A stretch of DNA of 8,215 nucleotides. Origin: Rikenellaceae bacterium. Lineage in GTDB: Bacteria; Bacteroidota; Bacteroidia; Bacteroidales; Rikenellaceae. A program made the translations under genes and the position numbers. The notes beneath the pieces are model-generated. The model saw only the letters and a program-made list of their open reading frames with translations. It made no database searches and was not told where the DNA came from. Of this stretch, positions 1-6,136 are shown in pieces. Each line of letters opens with the position of its first letter. Position 1 is the first letter of the stretch. The DNA lies in assembly GCA_020859875.1 (NCBI GenBank), contig JAJBVJ010000176.1, positions 1-8,215 of the forward strand. The letters are read 5' to 3'.

Positions 1-33
1 CCCCTGGAATATTCCGAACAACGCCTACCCCTA
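1..33 (-). pseudogene. ispE: Continuation of the ispE frame beyond two amber codons
   Basis: On the minus strand the ispE frame meets TAG at 33-31, then GGG, then TAG at 27-25, and then codes A-L-F-G-I-F-Q-G to the window edge. This is the third GHMP motif of IspE (SGSGSxxFGIF). The reading frame is intact and the flanking residues are conserved, so only the two serine codons differ. No frameshift is needed to explain it. Confidence 0.8.
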
Positions 34-762
34 TCCCGACATCGAAGCTAACATGGCCCCCTCATCGTATAGTGCCTGCTTTATGGCGGCAAGGCGCGGA
101 TGTTTTTCGAATACCGGCCCTTCAAAATCGTTCTTGACGGCATCCCTCCATTGTTCTATCGGAAGCCGGAGCCTCTCCTCCAGCAGAATTTCCGGCACCC
201 GGGCAGCCACCGCACCGTAGGCCTCTGCGGTCGACACCCCCAGCGGGGGCTTTATTATAATAAGCGTTCGGCCCGACACCTGCGGGATCGCAACCGGCTC
301 CAGTACCTCACCCCTGCCTGAAGAGACTGCGGGAACATTGTCTACGAAAAATACCGTATCGCTGCCCAGCCCTGCTGCAATTTCTTTCATCTCTCGGTCT
401 GGGATACCGAGCGAGAATAGCTTTGAAAGAGCCTTTACGGTCGATACCGCATCCGAAGAACCGCCCCCCAGTCCTGCGCCGAAAGGTATGATTTTATGCA
501 GGTGTATCTTCACGCCCCCTATACCGTACCGTTCGGCCACCGCCCGGTAAGCCTTATAGCAGAGGTTGTCCGCCACGGGGCAGTCCACCGCGATCCCCCC
601 CGAAGAGAATTCCACTCCTTCACGTTCCCCGGGGACTATTTCCAGGATGTCGCACAACCCCGCCACGGAAAGCATCACCGTGCGGATATCGTGGTAACCG
701 TCCTCTCTCTTGCGCAGAATGTCCAGTCCCAGGTTTATTTTACAGTTCGGAAAAAATACCAT
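31..762 (-). CDS. ispE: 4-diphosphocytidyl-2-C-methyl-D-erythritol kinase (IspE), C-terminally interrupted by in-frame TAG codons
   Basis: IspE is the cytoplasmic GHMP-family kinase that phosphorylates CDP-methylerythritol with ATP in the MEP (non-mevalonate) isoprenoid pathway. The start reads MVFFPNCKINLGL, matching the family N-terminus with catalytic-type Lys8. The GHMP glycine-rich ATP loop IPFGAGLGGGSSD is at residues 92-104, and GSDTVFF, with the active-site Asp135, at 133-139. The open frame stops after 243 residues at ASMSG, whereas the family usually runs about 270-290. Reading on in the same frame gives stop-Gly-stop-Ala-Leu-Phe-Gly-Ile-Phe, which is the conserved MSGSGSALFGIF motif with both serines replaced by TAG. 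The ATG at 762-760 fits the family start. A minus-strand -7 element lies about 80 bp upstream. Identification is near certain. Whether the product is functional is open: pseudogene, sequencing error or amber readthrough. Confidence 0.93.
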   Translation of the reverse strand: MVFFPNCKINLGLDILRKREDGYHDIRTVMLSVAGLCDILEIVPGEREGVEFSSGGIAVDCPVADNLCYKAYRAVAERYGIGGVKIHLHKIIPFGAGLGGGSSDAVSTVKALSKLFSLGIPDREMKEIAAGLGSDTVFFVDNVPAVSSGRGEVLEPVAIPQVSGRTLIIIKPPLGVSTAEAYGAVAARVPEILLEERLRLPIEQWRDAVKNDFEGPVFEKHPRLAAIKQALYDEGAMLASMSG

Positions 763-840
763 CGATACGTACGATTCTAAGTAAGGCTACGGTGGGATGT
801 CCCCACAACTCGAAGTTCTGCCCGACCGTATGCCGTATAA

Positions 841-848
841 CAAAGGTA
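841..848 (-). promoter_or_regulatory. Bacteroidetes -7 promoter element for ispE
   Basis: Read on the minus strand this is TACCTTTG, a perfect match to the Bacteroidetes -7 consensus TAnnTTTG. It would place the transcript start about 70 nt before the ispE ATG. No convincing -33 TTTG was found at the usual 19-21 nt distance. A short inverted repeat, GGTAA at 845-849 and TTACC at 856-860, overlaps it. Confidence 0.45.
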
Positions 849-917
849 ATCAAACTTACCGCAAGGTTTCCGCCCCCCGCGGGAAAAACGACAGATCCTT
901 CTTGCAAATAATATTCC

Positions 918-933
918 CGGCAAAACTTTGCCG
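918..933. promoter_or_regulatory. 16-bp interrupted palindrome, candidate operator in the ispE/GSCFA divergent region
   Basis: CGGCAAA at 918-924 and TTTGCCG at 927-933 form perfect 7-bp inverted arms around AC. It lies roughly midway between two divergent genes and has no T-run to make it a terminator, so a transcription-factor site is the simpler reading. The rest of the 763-1039 intergenic region holds no supported gene; small ORFs there lack recognisable sequence. Confidence 0.35.
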
Positions 934-1001
934 AATAGCATCGGCTTGAAAACCCGATTCGATCCGGTATAGCCCTACATCGTTTAGGTCTCGATTTTTA
1001 C

Positions 1002-1009
1002 TACTTTTG
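1002..1009 (+). promoter_or_regulatory. Bacteroidetes -7 promoter element for the GSCFA gene
   Basis: TACTTTTG matches TAnnTTTG exactly, 30 bp before the chosen ATG. A Shine-Dalgarno-like AGGAAG follows at 1025-1030. A transcript starting around 1016 would exclude the upstream in-frame TTG at 1007, which is one reason to start the gene at 1040. No clear -33 element was seen. Confidence 0.55.
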
Positions 1010-1039
1010 TACCGGACAACCACAAGGAAGCGCCGAGGC

Positions 1040-2071
1040 ATGGAATTCACCACCAAAACCGAAGTTTACACCGGGGAGCGGATCGCCCTCGGGGAGGCGG
1101 GATTTTCGATAGGATCGTGTTTCGCCGAAAATATCGCAGGCAAGCTCGCTTTGGCCGGGTTCGATGTGGCATCCAATCCATTCGGGGTGCGTTACAACCC
1201 CGCATCGATCGCCGCGACACTCGATATCCTTGCCGAAGGCCGGGTTTTCGGCCCCGGGGACATAGTTAAAAACGGCTCTCTTTGGTGCTCACCCCTTTTT
1301 CACGGCAGTTTTTCGGGCACCGATTCCGGGAAGGTACTGGAAGTGATGAACCGCGCCGTCTCTGTGGGAAGGGAAGCCCTGGGCAGGGCTTCGTTCGTAC
1401 TGATCTCTTTGGGCACCCCCGGTCTTTACACCGTCTCGGGTGAATTCGCCCGGCGGGAAGGATCGGTGCGCGAGGGCGATGTGGTCGCCAATTGCCATAA
1501 ATTCCCCGCGGACTACTACCGCCGCCGCCGGATGACCGTCGGAGAGATCGTCTCGGCTTTCGGCCGCCTTTCGAAGGGGGTACTCAAGGGAAAAAAGGTT
1601 ATTTATACGGTAAGTCCGGTGCGATATATAAAGGACGGGCTTCACGGGAGCAACCTCGGAAAGGCGATACTGCACCTTGCGGTGGAGGAGATATGTGCCG
1701 AAAATCCCGGGTCGTACTATTTCCCCGCCTACGAGATCCTCACCGACCAGCTTCGCGATTACCGCTTTTATGCCCCCGATATGATACATCCGTCGCCGAC
1801 GGCCATAGATTTTATCTGGGATCGGTTCCGCCGGCAGGCGCTCGAACCCGGTGCGGGGGAGGCGGCCCTGGAGATCGAAAACCTCTCGCGGGCGATGCAA
1901 CACCGTGCGGCCGCGCCGGATGCCGTGGAGTATCGCCAACACCTGCGTGCCATGCTTAAGAAGACGGCGGATACGGGCAGGAAATACCCCGCGGCCGACC
2001 TCTCCCGGCAGAGGGAATATTTTTCCTCGCAGCTGGAAAGGTGCGAAATACCGGCTGAGGGAAAAATGTAA
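1040..2071 (+). CDS. GSCFA-domain protein (SGNH-hydrolase-like)
   Basis: This is a 343-residue protein of the GSCFA family, common in Bacteroidetes and related to SGNH/GDSL hydrolases; its substrate is not known. The diagnostic block IGSCFAEN is at residues 24-31, with Ser26 as the probable nucleophile. It is followed by SNPFGVRYNP (45-54), LISLGTPGLYT (121-131), VANCHKFP (149-156), TVSPVRYIKDG (190-200) and YRFYAPDMIHPSP (241-253). Asp247 and His250 fit the DxxH catalytic pair of SGNH enzymes. No signal peptide is visible. The length spans the whole domain plus a charged C-terminal tail. An in-frame TTG at 1007 would add 11 residues, but the ATG has AGGAAG about 10 nt upstream, the family N-terminus, and a -7 element overlapping the TTG. 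The family is certain; the activity is inferred. Confidence 0.93.
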   Translation: MEFTTKTEVYTGERIALGEAGFSIGSCFAENIAGKLALAGFDVASNPFGVRYNPASIAATLDILAEGRVFGPGDIVKNGSLWCSPLFHGSFSGTDSGKVLEVMNRAVSVGREALGRASFVLISLGTPGLYTVSGEFARREGSVREGDVVANCHKFPADYYRRRRMTVGEIVSAFGRLSKGVLKGKKVIYTVSPVRYIKDGLHGSNLGKAILHLAVEEICAENPGSYYFPAYEILTDQLRDYRFYAPDMIHPSPTAIDFIWDRFRRQALEPGAGEAALEIENLSRAMQHRAAAPDAVEYRQHLRAMLKKTADTGRKYPAADLSRQREYFSSQLERCEIPAEGKM

Positions 2072-2098
2072 CATTTGTTATAGAATTTTATTGTTTTT

Positions 2099-2428
2099 AT
2101 GAAGATAAAGTGCCCCAAATGCGGTTCTGCGGTACGTCTCCCGTTTTTATGGATGGTGGGCATCGAGAGCGTTTTCCGATGCAGGGTCTGCGGGATGAAA
2201 TTCTGCACCGGCTATAAGGCCGGAGCGGTGCTCTTCGCGCTGGGATTGGTCATGTCCGTGGCCACTGTCAATATCCTCTGCTATTTGATCGGCTCCCGCT
2301 CGATGATGGTTCTTTTCTATCTCGCTTTCCCGCTGTGGATCCTCTACGGCGCTCTCTTCCGCCGGTGGTGGCTGGCGGGTCGCGCACGCAAAAAATTGCA
2401 GGATGCGGAAAAGCGCCGCGTTCAATAA
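2099..2428 (+). CDS. Small zinc-ribbon membrane protein, function unknown
   Basis: This is a 109-residue protein that I do not recognise as a named family. Its N-terminus carries two CxxC knuckles, CPKC at residues 5-8 and CRVC at 28-31, followed by Cys36: a zinc-ribbon pattern. Two hydrophobic stretches, about 41-64 and 68-88, look like membrane helices. The tail is strongly basic (RRWWLAGRARKKL), which would favour a cytoplasmic C-terminus by the positive-inside rule. The ribbon would then also be cytoplasmic. It begins 27 bp after the GSCFA stop in an AT-rich spacer with no Shine-Dalgarno sequence, so it is probably cotranscribed with that gene. Composition, codon use and the paired cysteines make it a real gene; the role is unknown. 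Confidence 0.75.
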   Translation: MKIKCPKCGSAVRLPFLWMVGIESVFRCRVCGMKFCTGYKAGAVLFALGLVMSVATVNILCYLIGSRSMMVLFYLAFPLWILYGALFRRWWLAGRARKKLQDAEKRRVQ

Positions 2429-2433
2429 ATTGC

Positions 2434-2441
2434 TATCTTTG
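2434..2441 (+). promoter_or_regulatory. Bacteroidetes -7 promoter element for the FAS1-like lipoprotein gene
   Basis: TATCTTTG matches TAnnTTTG exactly, 5 bp after the stop of the zinc-ribbon gene and 30 bp before the lipoprotein ATG. The same distance is seen for the GSCFA gene promoter. No good -33 TTTG was seen, because the upstream DNA is coding. Confidence 0.6.
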
Positions 2442-2471
2442 TGCACCTTTTAACAATAAAATTCAACCCCT

Positions 2472-3503
2472 ATGAAAAAATCTGATCGTTTGAAAAGAAA
2501 CCCCATGCAAGCGGCTCTCGCGCTGGCCTTTACGCTTGTGGTTGTTGCCGGCTGTTCGTCCGGGAACTCCGGCAGTGAGGGCGACCCGGCCGGAAATATG
2601 GCGGCGGTGATCGAAAGACTGGAAAAGAACACCGACCTTACGGAATTCACCGAGTCCCTCAAGGGACTGCAAAACAGCATTAAAGAGGCGGATATAACGG
2701 TGATCGCGGTAAAGAACGTAGCCTTCGGGGACGACGACGCCGAGATCGCCTCCTCGGACATCACCCGCCATGTCATAAAAGGTGCATGGCCGCTCGATAA
2801 GCTGAAAGCCGCCTCGCAGGTAGAGTCGGTCGACGGGACTAAACTTGCCGTAGAGTATTACTCGGACGCGGGCATCGAGGTGTTGTATGTGAACGATATG
2901 GTGGTCGACCTCGACCCGTCGTCGGTCGGCAACAGCATAATATATACTACCGACGCCTTCATGCCGGCGACTACCGCCCTGCCTTCACCCACGGATGACG
3001 ACTACCTGAAAGCCATAGGGCGGAAGATCGAGGGAAGGTGGGTTATGACAGGCCATACGATATACAGTATTTATATGCCCGATGCCAACACTTCGCAGAC
3101 GACCGAAACCTCCTCTTCGGAGCATATCGGATGCGGAGAGACCTTTTACTGGAGTCCCAAGAGTATGAACACGGTTTCGGGCTATTACGGAGAATACGAG
3201 CTGTACCACTCATGCGGCAGCGGTACCTCTATCGGGGCCGTCGGAGTCAACCGGCGCCGGGAAGAAGGGGTCTGGAAGGTATCCTCCACGTCCGAACCGG
3301 GTTTTATCGCTTCGCTGGAATTCGGTTTCGACATGGCGGGCTACCGCCGGTCGGTATCCTACTTCCTGCAGGGCCCGGGTGTAGGCTCTATAATGAAATA
3401 TTATGTGATGTATCCGGGCGAGGAGCTCAATCCGCCCAATATGTATCCCGCCCAGAAGAAGGAAGAGATGTACACCCTTCGCAAGCTGAGCAACAGGCCA
3501 TAG
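2472..3503 (+). CDS. Lipoprotein with N-terminal fasciclin (FAS1)-like domain and unassigned C-terminal domain
   Basis: This is a 343-residue predicted lipoprotein. Residues 1-28 form a lipoprotein signal: basic start, hydrophobic core 14-26, lipobox VAGC with acylated Cys28, then a Ser/Gly-rich linker. Residues about 54-165 resemble a FAS1 domain: LTEFTESLKG (56-65), DITVIAVKNVAF (74-85, for the family's TVFAPTNxAF), RHVIKG (99-104, for xHVVxG), the G-x-x-L-x-V strand (122-127), YVNDMVV (139-145) and IIYTTDAFMP (156-165, for xIHVIDxVLxP). FAS1 domains mediate adhesion or carbohydrate binding at the cell surface. Residues 177-343 contain many aromatic/Gly strands (GRWVMTG, ETFYWSP, EGVWKVS) suggesting a beta-barrel, perhaps lipocalin-like, but I cannot assign it. 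Two cysteines (221 and 248) could form a disulfide. The gene has its own -7 element. The FAS1 call is by motif recall and is moderate. Confidence 0.8.
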   Translation: MKKSDRLKRNPMQAALALAFTLVVVAGCSSGNSGSEGDPAGNMAAVIERLEKNTDLTEFTESLKGLQNSIKEADITVIAVKNVAFGDDDAEIASSDITRHVIKGAWPLDKLKAASQVESVDGTKLAVEYYSDAGIEVLYVNDMVVDLDPSSVGNSIIYTTDAFMPATTALPSPTDDDYLKAIGRKIEGRWVMTGHTIYSIYMPDANTSQTTETSSSEHIGCGETFYWSPKSMNTVSGYYGEYELYHSCGSGTSIGAVGVNRRREEGVWKVSSTSEPGFIASLEFGFDMAGYRRSVSYFLQGPGVGSIMKYYVMYPGEELNPPNMYPAQKKEEMYTLRKLSNRP

Positions 3504-3586
3504 GCCATCCGGGTGATTTATCATAAAACAGGCGGCCGGGCGATAGGGGACGGAGACGATTTAAGGTTATCGGAGAAGAGAAAAAG

Positions 3587-5212
3587 ATGGGAGTGTTTTT
3601 CAGATTTATATTTGCGGCCCTGCTGCTGGCGGCGCCGCTGGCGGGGAGGGCTTCCTCGCCGCGGCCGCGGCTTGTGGTCAATATCGTGGTCGGCCAGATG
3701 CGCTACGACTACCTGCTGCGATTCGGCCACAATATGTCCGACCACGGCTTTCGGCGGTTTCTAAACCAGGGCCTCGTTTACACCGACGCCCGGTACAACT
3801 TTATGCAGACCATCAGTCCCGCAACCCTGGCCACACTCACAACGGGCGCCGACCCGTCCATGCACGGGGTAGTGTCTACCCGCTGGATAGACTATACCCT
3901 CAATAACACCGTTACCCTCGTGGACGACAATAGCGTCAGCGGGCTGGACTGTGATGCGGGCCTGGGCCGCTACTCCCCGCGCCAGCTCACCGTGCCCACC
4001 CTGGGGGACAGGCTGCGGGAGCAGCATCCCGAGAGCAAGGTGATAACTATCGCCGTAAGCCCCGTATCGGCCGTAATACTGGGTGGTTTCGCCTCCGACA
4101 CCTACTGGATTGACGACAGCCGCGGTAACTGGATCTCCTCCACCTATTACATGAGCCAGCTTCCGGGATGGGTCGAGAGGTACAACAGCCTGCGGATCTC
4201 TTCGCAGTATCTGGACTATAAATGGAACCTCGACAAGCCGCGCGACCGCTATGTGAACAGCGTCTTCTCGGAATTCGATTTCGGCAGCGACGGCAGATTC
4301 AAACGGATAATGTCGTTCAATTTCCTGAAACGCAAAGATATAAACCGCGACTATGCCGCAGTTTTTACGACCCCGGCGGGAAACTCACTGGTCACCGAGT
4401 TTGCCAAACAGGCTATTATTTACGAGAAGCTGGGTAAAACCGACGGGCGCACCGATCTAATAAACATCTGCTACGACTCCCCGCGTCTGGCCGGGGAGAT
4501 ATACGGGGGCGAGTCGATGGAGGTGGAGGATATGTTCTACCGCCTGGATGCCGAGATCGCCGATCTGGTCGGCTTCGTACATGCCCAGGCCGGAAGTGAT
4601 AATGTGGTGATAGTGCTCACCTCCGACCACGGTGCCAGCGACTCCTACGATTATAGCGGTACGCCGCGCGACCGTTTCAACGTCTCGCAGTTCAGAGTGA
4701 TCGTGAACGGATTTATGAATACGCAGTACGGCCCCGGGGACTGGGTGATACAATATTACGACCGCCAGCTCTACCTGAACCGTAACCTGGTGTACAGCAA
4801 GGGGTTGAGCCTCGAAGAAGTGCAGAACCGCGTTGCGGCATTCGTATTGCAGTTCCGCGGGGTGTCACACGTACTGACTTCTACCGCCATGCAAAGCAGT
4901 TTTTTCAGCGGCAGCTATGCCGAAAAGATGCAGAACAGTTTTTATCCGCGGCGCTCGGGAGACCTTACCGTCAACCTGATGCCCGGCTGGATAGAGGAGA
5001 AGGAGGGGCACCGTACCGCCTCCGGCTCTATGTATGAATACGACACACATGTACCGCTGATGCTGCTGGGCCCGCGGTTTTACGGGCAGAGGGTACCCCG
5101 GACGGTGAATATGCGGGACGTGGCGCCCACCCTGGCCCGCATCATGGGGATAAGCAGGCCCATCGCCTCCGAGGGAGAGCCCCTCGACGAGGTCGCCCGG
5201 CTGTATGACTAA
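3587..5212 (+). CDS. Exported PafA-type alkaline-phosphatase-fold protein with degenerate active site
   Basis: This 541-residue protein has a signal peptide (hydrophobic 3-19, likely cleavage after GRA at 20-22), so it acts in the periplasm or outside. The overall sequence follows Bacteroidetes PafA-like phosphatases of the alkaline phosphatase superfamily: LVVNIVVGQMRYDYLLRF (29-46), HGVVS (93-97), SPRQL..PTLGDRL (130-143), DTYWIDDSRGNWISSTYYM (171-189), VEDMFYRLD (313-321), TSDHG (345-349), YDTHVPLMLLG (485-495). Compared with PafA from memory, several key positions differ: the zinc ligand Asp is Gly36, the nucleophile Thr is Ser77, the Asp/His pair of the second metal site is Arg300/Glu304, the last His is Ser479, and the Lys/Arg phosphate-binding pair is Ser158/Val160. 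Asp347-His348 remain. It may be a non-catalytic binding protein. GGAG at 3572-3575 supports the start, and sufE follows after 5 bp. Confidence 0.9.
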   Translation: MGVFFRFIFAALLLAAPLAGRASSPRPRLVVNIVVGQMRYDYLLRFGHNMSDHGFRRFLNQGLVYTDARYNFMQTISPATLATLTTGADPSMHGVVSTRWIDYTLNNTVTLVDDNSVSGLDCDAGLGRYSPRQLTVPTLGDRLREQHPESKVITIAVSPVSAVILGGFASDTYWIDDSRGNWISSTYYMSQLPGWVERYNSLRISSQYLDYKWNLDKPRDRYVNSVFSEFDFGSDGRFKRIMSFNFLKRKDINRDYAAVFTTPAGNSLVTEFAKQAIIYEKLGKTDGRTDLINICYDSPRLAGEIYGGESMEVEDMFYRLDAEIADLVGFVHAQAGSDNVVIVLTSDHGASDSYDYSGTPRDRFNVSQFRVIVNGFMNTQYGPGDWVIQYYDRQLYLNRNLVYSKGLSLEEVQNRVAAFVLQFRGVSHVLTSTAMQSSFFSGSYAEKMQNSFYPRRSGDLTVNLMPGWIEEKEGHRTASGSMYEYDTHVPLMLLGPRFYGQRVPRTVNMRDVAPTLARIMGISRPIASEGEPLDEVARLYD

Positions 5213-5217
5213 TACAT

Positions 5218-5649
5218 ATGTTAATGGAAACCGACAAGATACAGGAGGATATAATCGAAGAGTTCGCCGTTTTCGACGAGTGGCTCGACAGGTACGACTA
5301 CCTTATCGAGCTGGCCGACGGCCTGCCGGCCCTCGACCCGAAGCACCGCACCGAACAGTACCTGATCCAGGGCTGTCAGTCGCGGGTGTGGATCGACGCC
5401 CGCTATGAAGATGGCCGGGTGTGGTTTACGGCAGACAGCGATGCGGTGATAACCAAAGGGATCATAGCGCTTCTTATCCGCGTGGTCGACGGGCGCACAC
5501 CCCGCGAGATTCTCGACACGGAGCTATATTTCATCGACCGGATAGGGCTCCGGGAAAACCTTTCGCCGACCCGTTCGAACGGCCTGCTGGCCATGGTTAA
5601 ACAGATGAGGCTGTTCGCTATGGCCTTTGCAAGTAGGGAGGAAAATTGA
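5218..5649 (+). CDS. sufE: SufE family sulfur acceptor for Fe-S cluster assembly
   Basis: SufE accepts persulfide sulfur from the cysteine desulfurase SufS, stimulates it, and passes the sulfur to the SufBCD scaffold in the cytoplasm. The 143-residue length is normal for the family. The active-site loop YLIQGCQSRVWI (48-59) carries the sulfur-accepting Cys53. It is preceded by the helical start with LPALDPKHRTEQYLI. Further family features are DSDAVITKGIIALLI (73-87), the region RTPREIL (93-99) and the C-terminal LSPTRSNGLLAMVKQM (114-129). The start lies 5 bp after the phosphatase-like gene stop with no evident Shine-Dalgarno sequence, so it is probably translated by coupling. A second in-frame ATG at 5224 is an equally possible start. 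The next gene overlaps its stop codon. No sufBCDS genes are in view. Confidence 0.95.
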   Translation: MLMETDKIQEDIIEEFAVFDEWLDRYDYLIELADGLPALDPKHRTEQYLIQGCQSRVWIDARYEDGRVWFTADSDAVITKGIIALLIRVVDGRTPREILDTELYFIDRIGLRENLSPTRSNGLLAMVKQMRLFAMAFASREEN

Positions 5650-5975
5650 TGGCCACCACACCGCAGGAGATACTGCGCATTGAGCGCGACATCGTAAATG
5701 TTCTCAAAAATATTTACGACCCCGAAATACCGGTCAATATATACGATCTGGGGCTGATCTACGAAATAGACGTCCGGCCGGGAGGAGATACCGATATCAC
5801 GATGACCCTTACAGCGCCCACGTGCCCTGTCGCCGAGCAGTTGGTGGAGGATGTGCGGCAGCAGGTCGGTAAGGTTAACGGCGTGGCCGCCGTCGAGGTG
5901 ACACTGGTCTTCGATCCCCCCTGGGATCGAAGTATGATAAGCGAGGAGGCTCTGCTGGAACTCGGACTCCTTTAG
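5649..5975 (+). CDS. MIP18/DUF59 family Fe-S assembly protein (SufT-like)
   Basis: This 108-residue protein is a complete MIP18 (DUF59) domain, the family of SufT, PaaD and eukaryotic MIP18, which help mature Fe-S proteins. Conserved blocks are DPEIPVNIYDLGLIYEI (24-40), MTLTAPTCPVAEQL (52-65) with the conserved Cys59, and VFDPPWDRSMISEEA near the C-terminus, where PPW is characteristic. The start is the ATG at 5649, inside the TGATG overlap with the sufE stop, with a strong GGGAGG Shine-Dalgarno site at 5636-5641. An in-frame TTG one codon earlier is less likely. The overlap and the partner family indicate one translationally coupled sufE-sufT-like unit. Bacteroidetes often pair these two genes. 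I leave the symbol blank because paralogues of this family are easily confused. Confidence 0.93.
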   Translation: MATTPQEILRIERDIVNVLKNIYDPEIPVNIYDLGLIYEIDVRPGGDTDITMTLTAPTCPVAEQLVEDVRQQVGKVNGVAAVEVTLVFDPPWDRSMISEEALLELGLL

Positions 5976-5998
5976 CCTGCATCGCATTTACACTCCTG

Positions 5999-6022
5999 TC
6001 TCCCTTCCGGGAGATTTTTTTT
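5999..6022 (+). terminator. Rho-independent terminator after the sufE/DUF59 unit
   Basis: TCTCCC at 5999-6004 and GGGAGA at 6009-6014 form a perfect 6-bp stem with a TTCC loop, followed directly by eight T residues (6015-6022). It lies 23 bp after the DUF59 stop codon. This also supports TAG at 5973-5975 being a true stop. Confidence 0.88.
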
Positions 6023-6051
6023 GCCCTCTTCAAAAAAAGATAGCACAAAAG

Positions 6052-6075
6052 GGCCGGAATGTTGTCATTCCGGTC
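6052..6075. repeat. Perfect hairpin in the promoter region of the DUF2851 gene
   Basis: CCGGAATG (6054-6061), loop TTGT (6062-6065) and CATTCCGG (6066-6073) form a perfect 8-bp stem. It extends to 10 bp outward with a G-U and a G-C pair in the plus-strand RNA. No T-run follows on the plus strand. On the minus strand CCCTTTTG follows, a weak terminator signature. It may be an operator, because the likely -33 element falls inside its loop. Confidence 0.5.
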
Positions 6076-6092
6076 GCGGTTTCATATCTTAG
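6062..6092 (+). promoter_or_regulatory. Probable promoter of the DUF2851 gene
   Basis: A TTG at 6062-6064 and TATCTTAG at 6085-6092 (one mismatch to TAnnTTTG) are separated by 20 bp, the normal Bacteroidetes -33/-7 spacing. The ATG follows 44 bp after the -7 element. It sits right after the upstream terminator, where a promoter is expected. Confidence 0.5.
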
Positions 6093-6136
6093 CGGGACAT
6101 GCTCCGGATCGAAACCCAAAATGTAAATCCTTAATT

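Noticed and set aside
1..762. TAG as a generally reassigned sense codon in this genome
   Set aside because: TAG ends the lipoprotein and DUF59 genes at expected protein ends. A terminator follows the second, and readthrough of the first would run out of frame into the next gene.
1007..1039. TTG start adding 11 residues to the GSCFA protein
   Set aside because: The TTG is part of a perfect -7 promoter element, and the ATG at 1040 has a better ribosome site and the family N-terminus.
763..1039. A small gene or RNA in the divergent intergenic region
   Set aside because: The only ORF there (minus strand, about 66 codons) has no recognisable sequence and overlaps the GSCFA start. No tRNA or known RNA fold was recognised.
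1289..2074. Long antisense ORF (about 260 codons, minus strand) opposite the GSCFA gene
   Set aside because: It lies wholly within a well-supported gene. The predicted protein is Arg/His/Pro-rich with no family motif, as expected for a shadow frame of GC-rich coding DNA.
3504..3586. Terminator or promoter between the lipoprotein and phosphatase-like genes
   Set aside because: I found no hairpin with a T-run and no TAnnTTTG element, so I make no call for this 83-bp spacer.
6059..6136. Upstream ATG start of the DUF2851 protein
   Set aside because: It lies in a strong hairpin and before the likely transcript start. The added 26 residues are not family-like.
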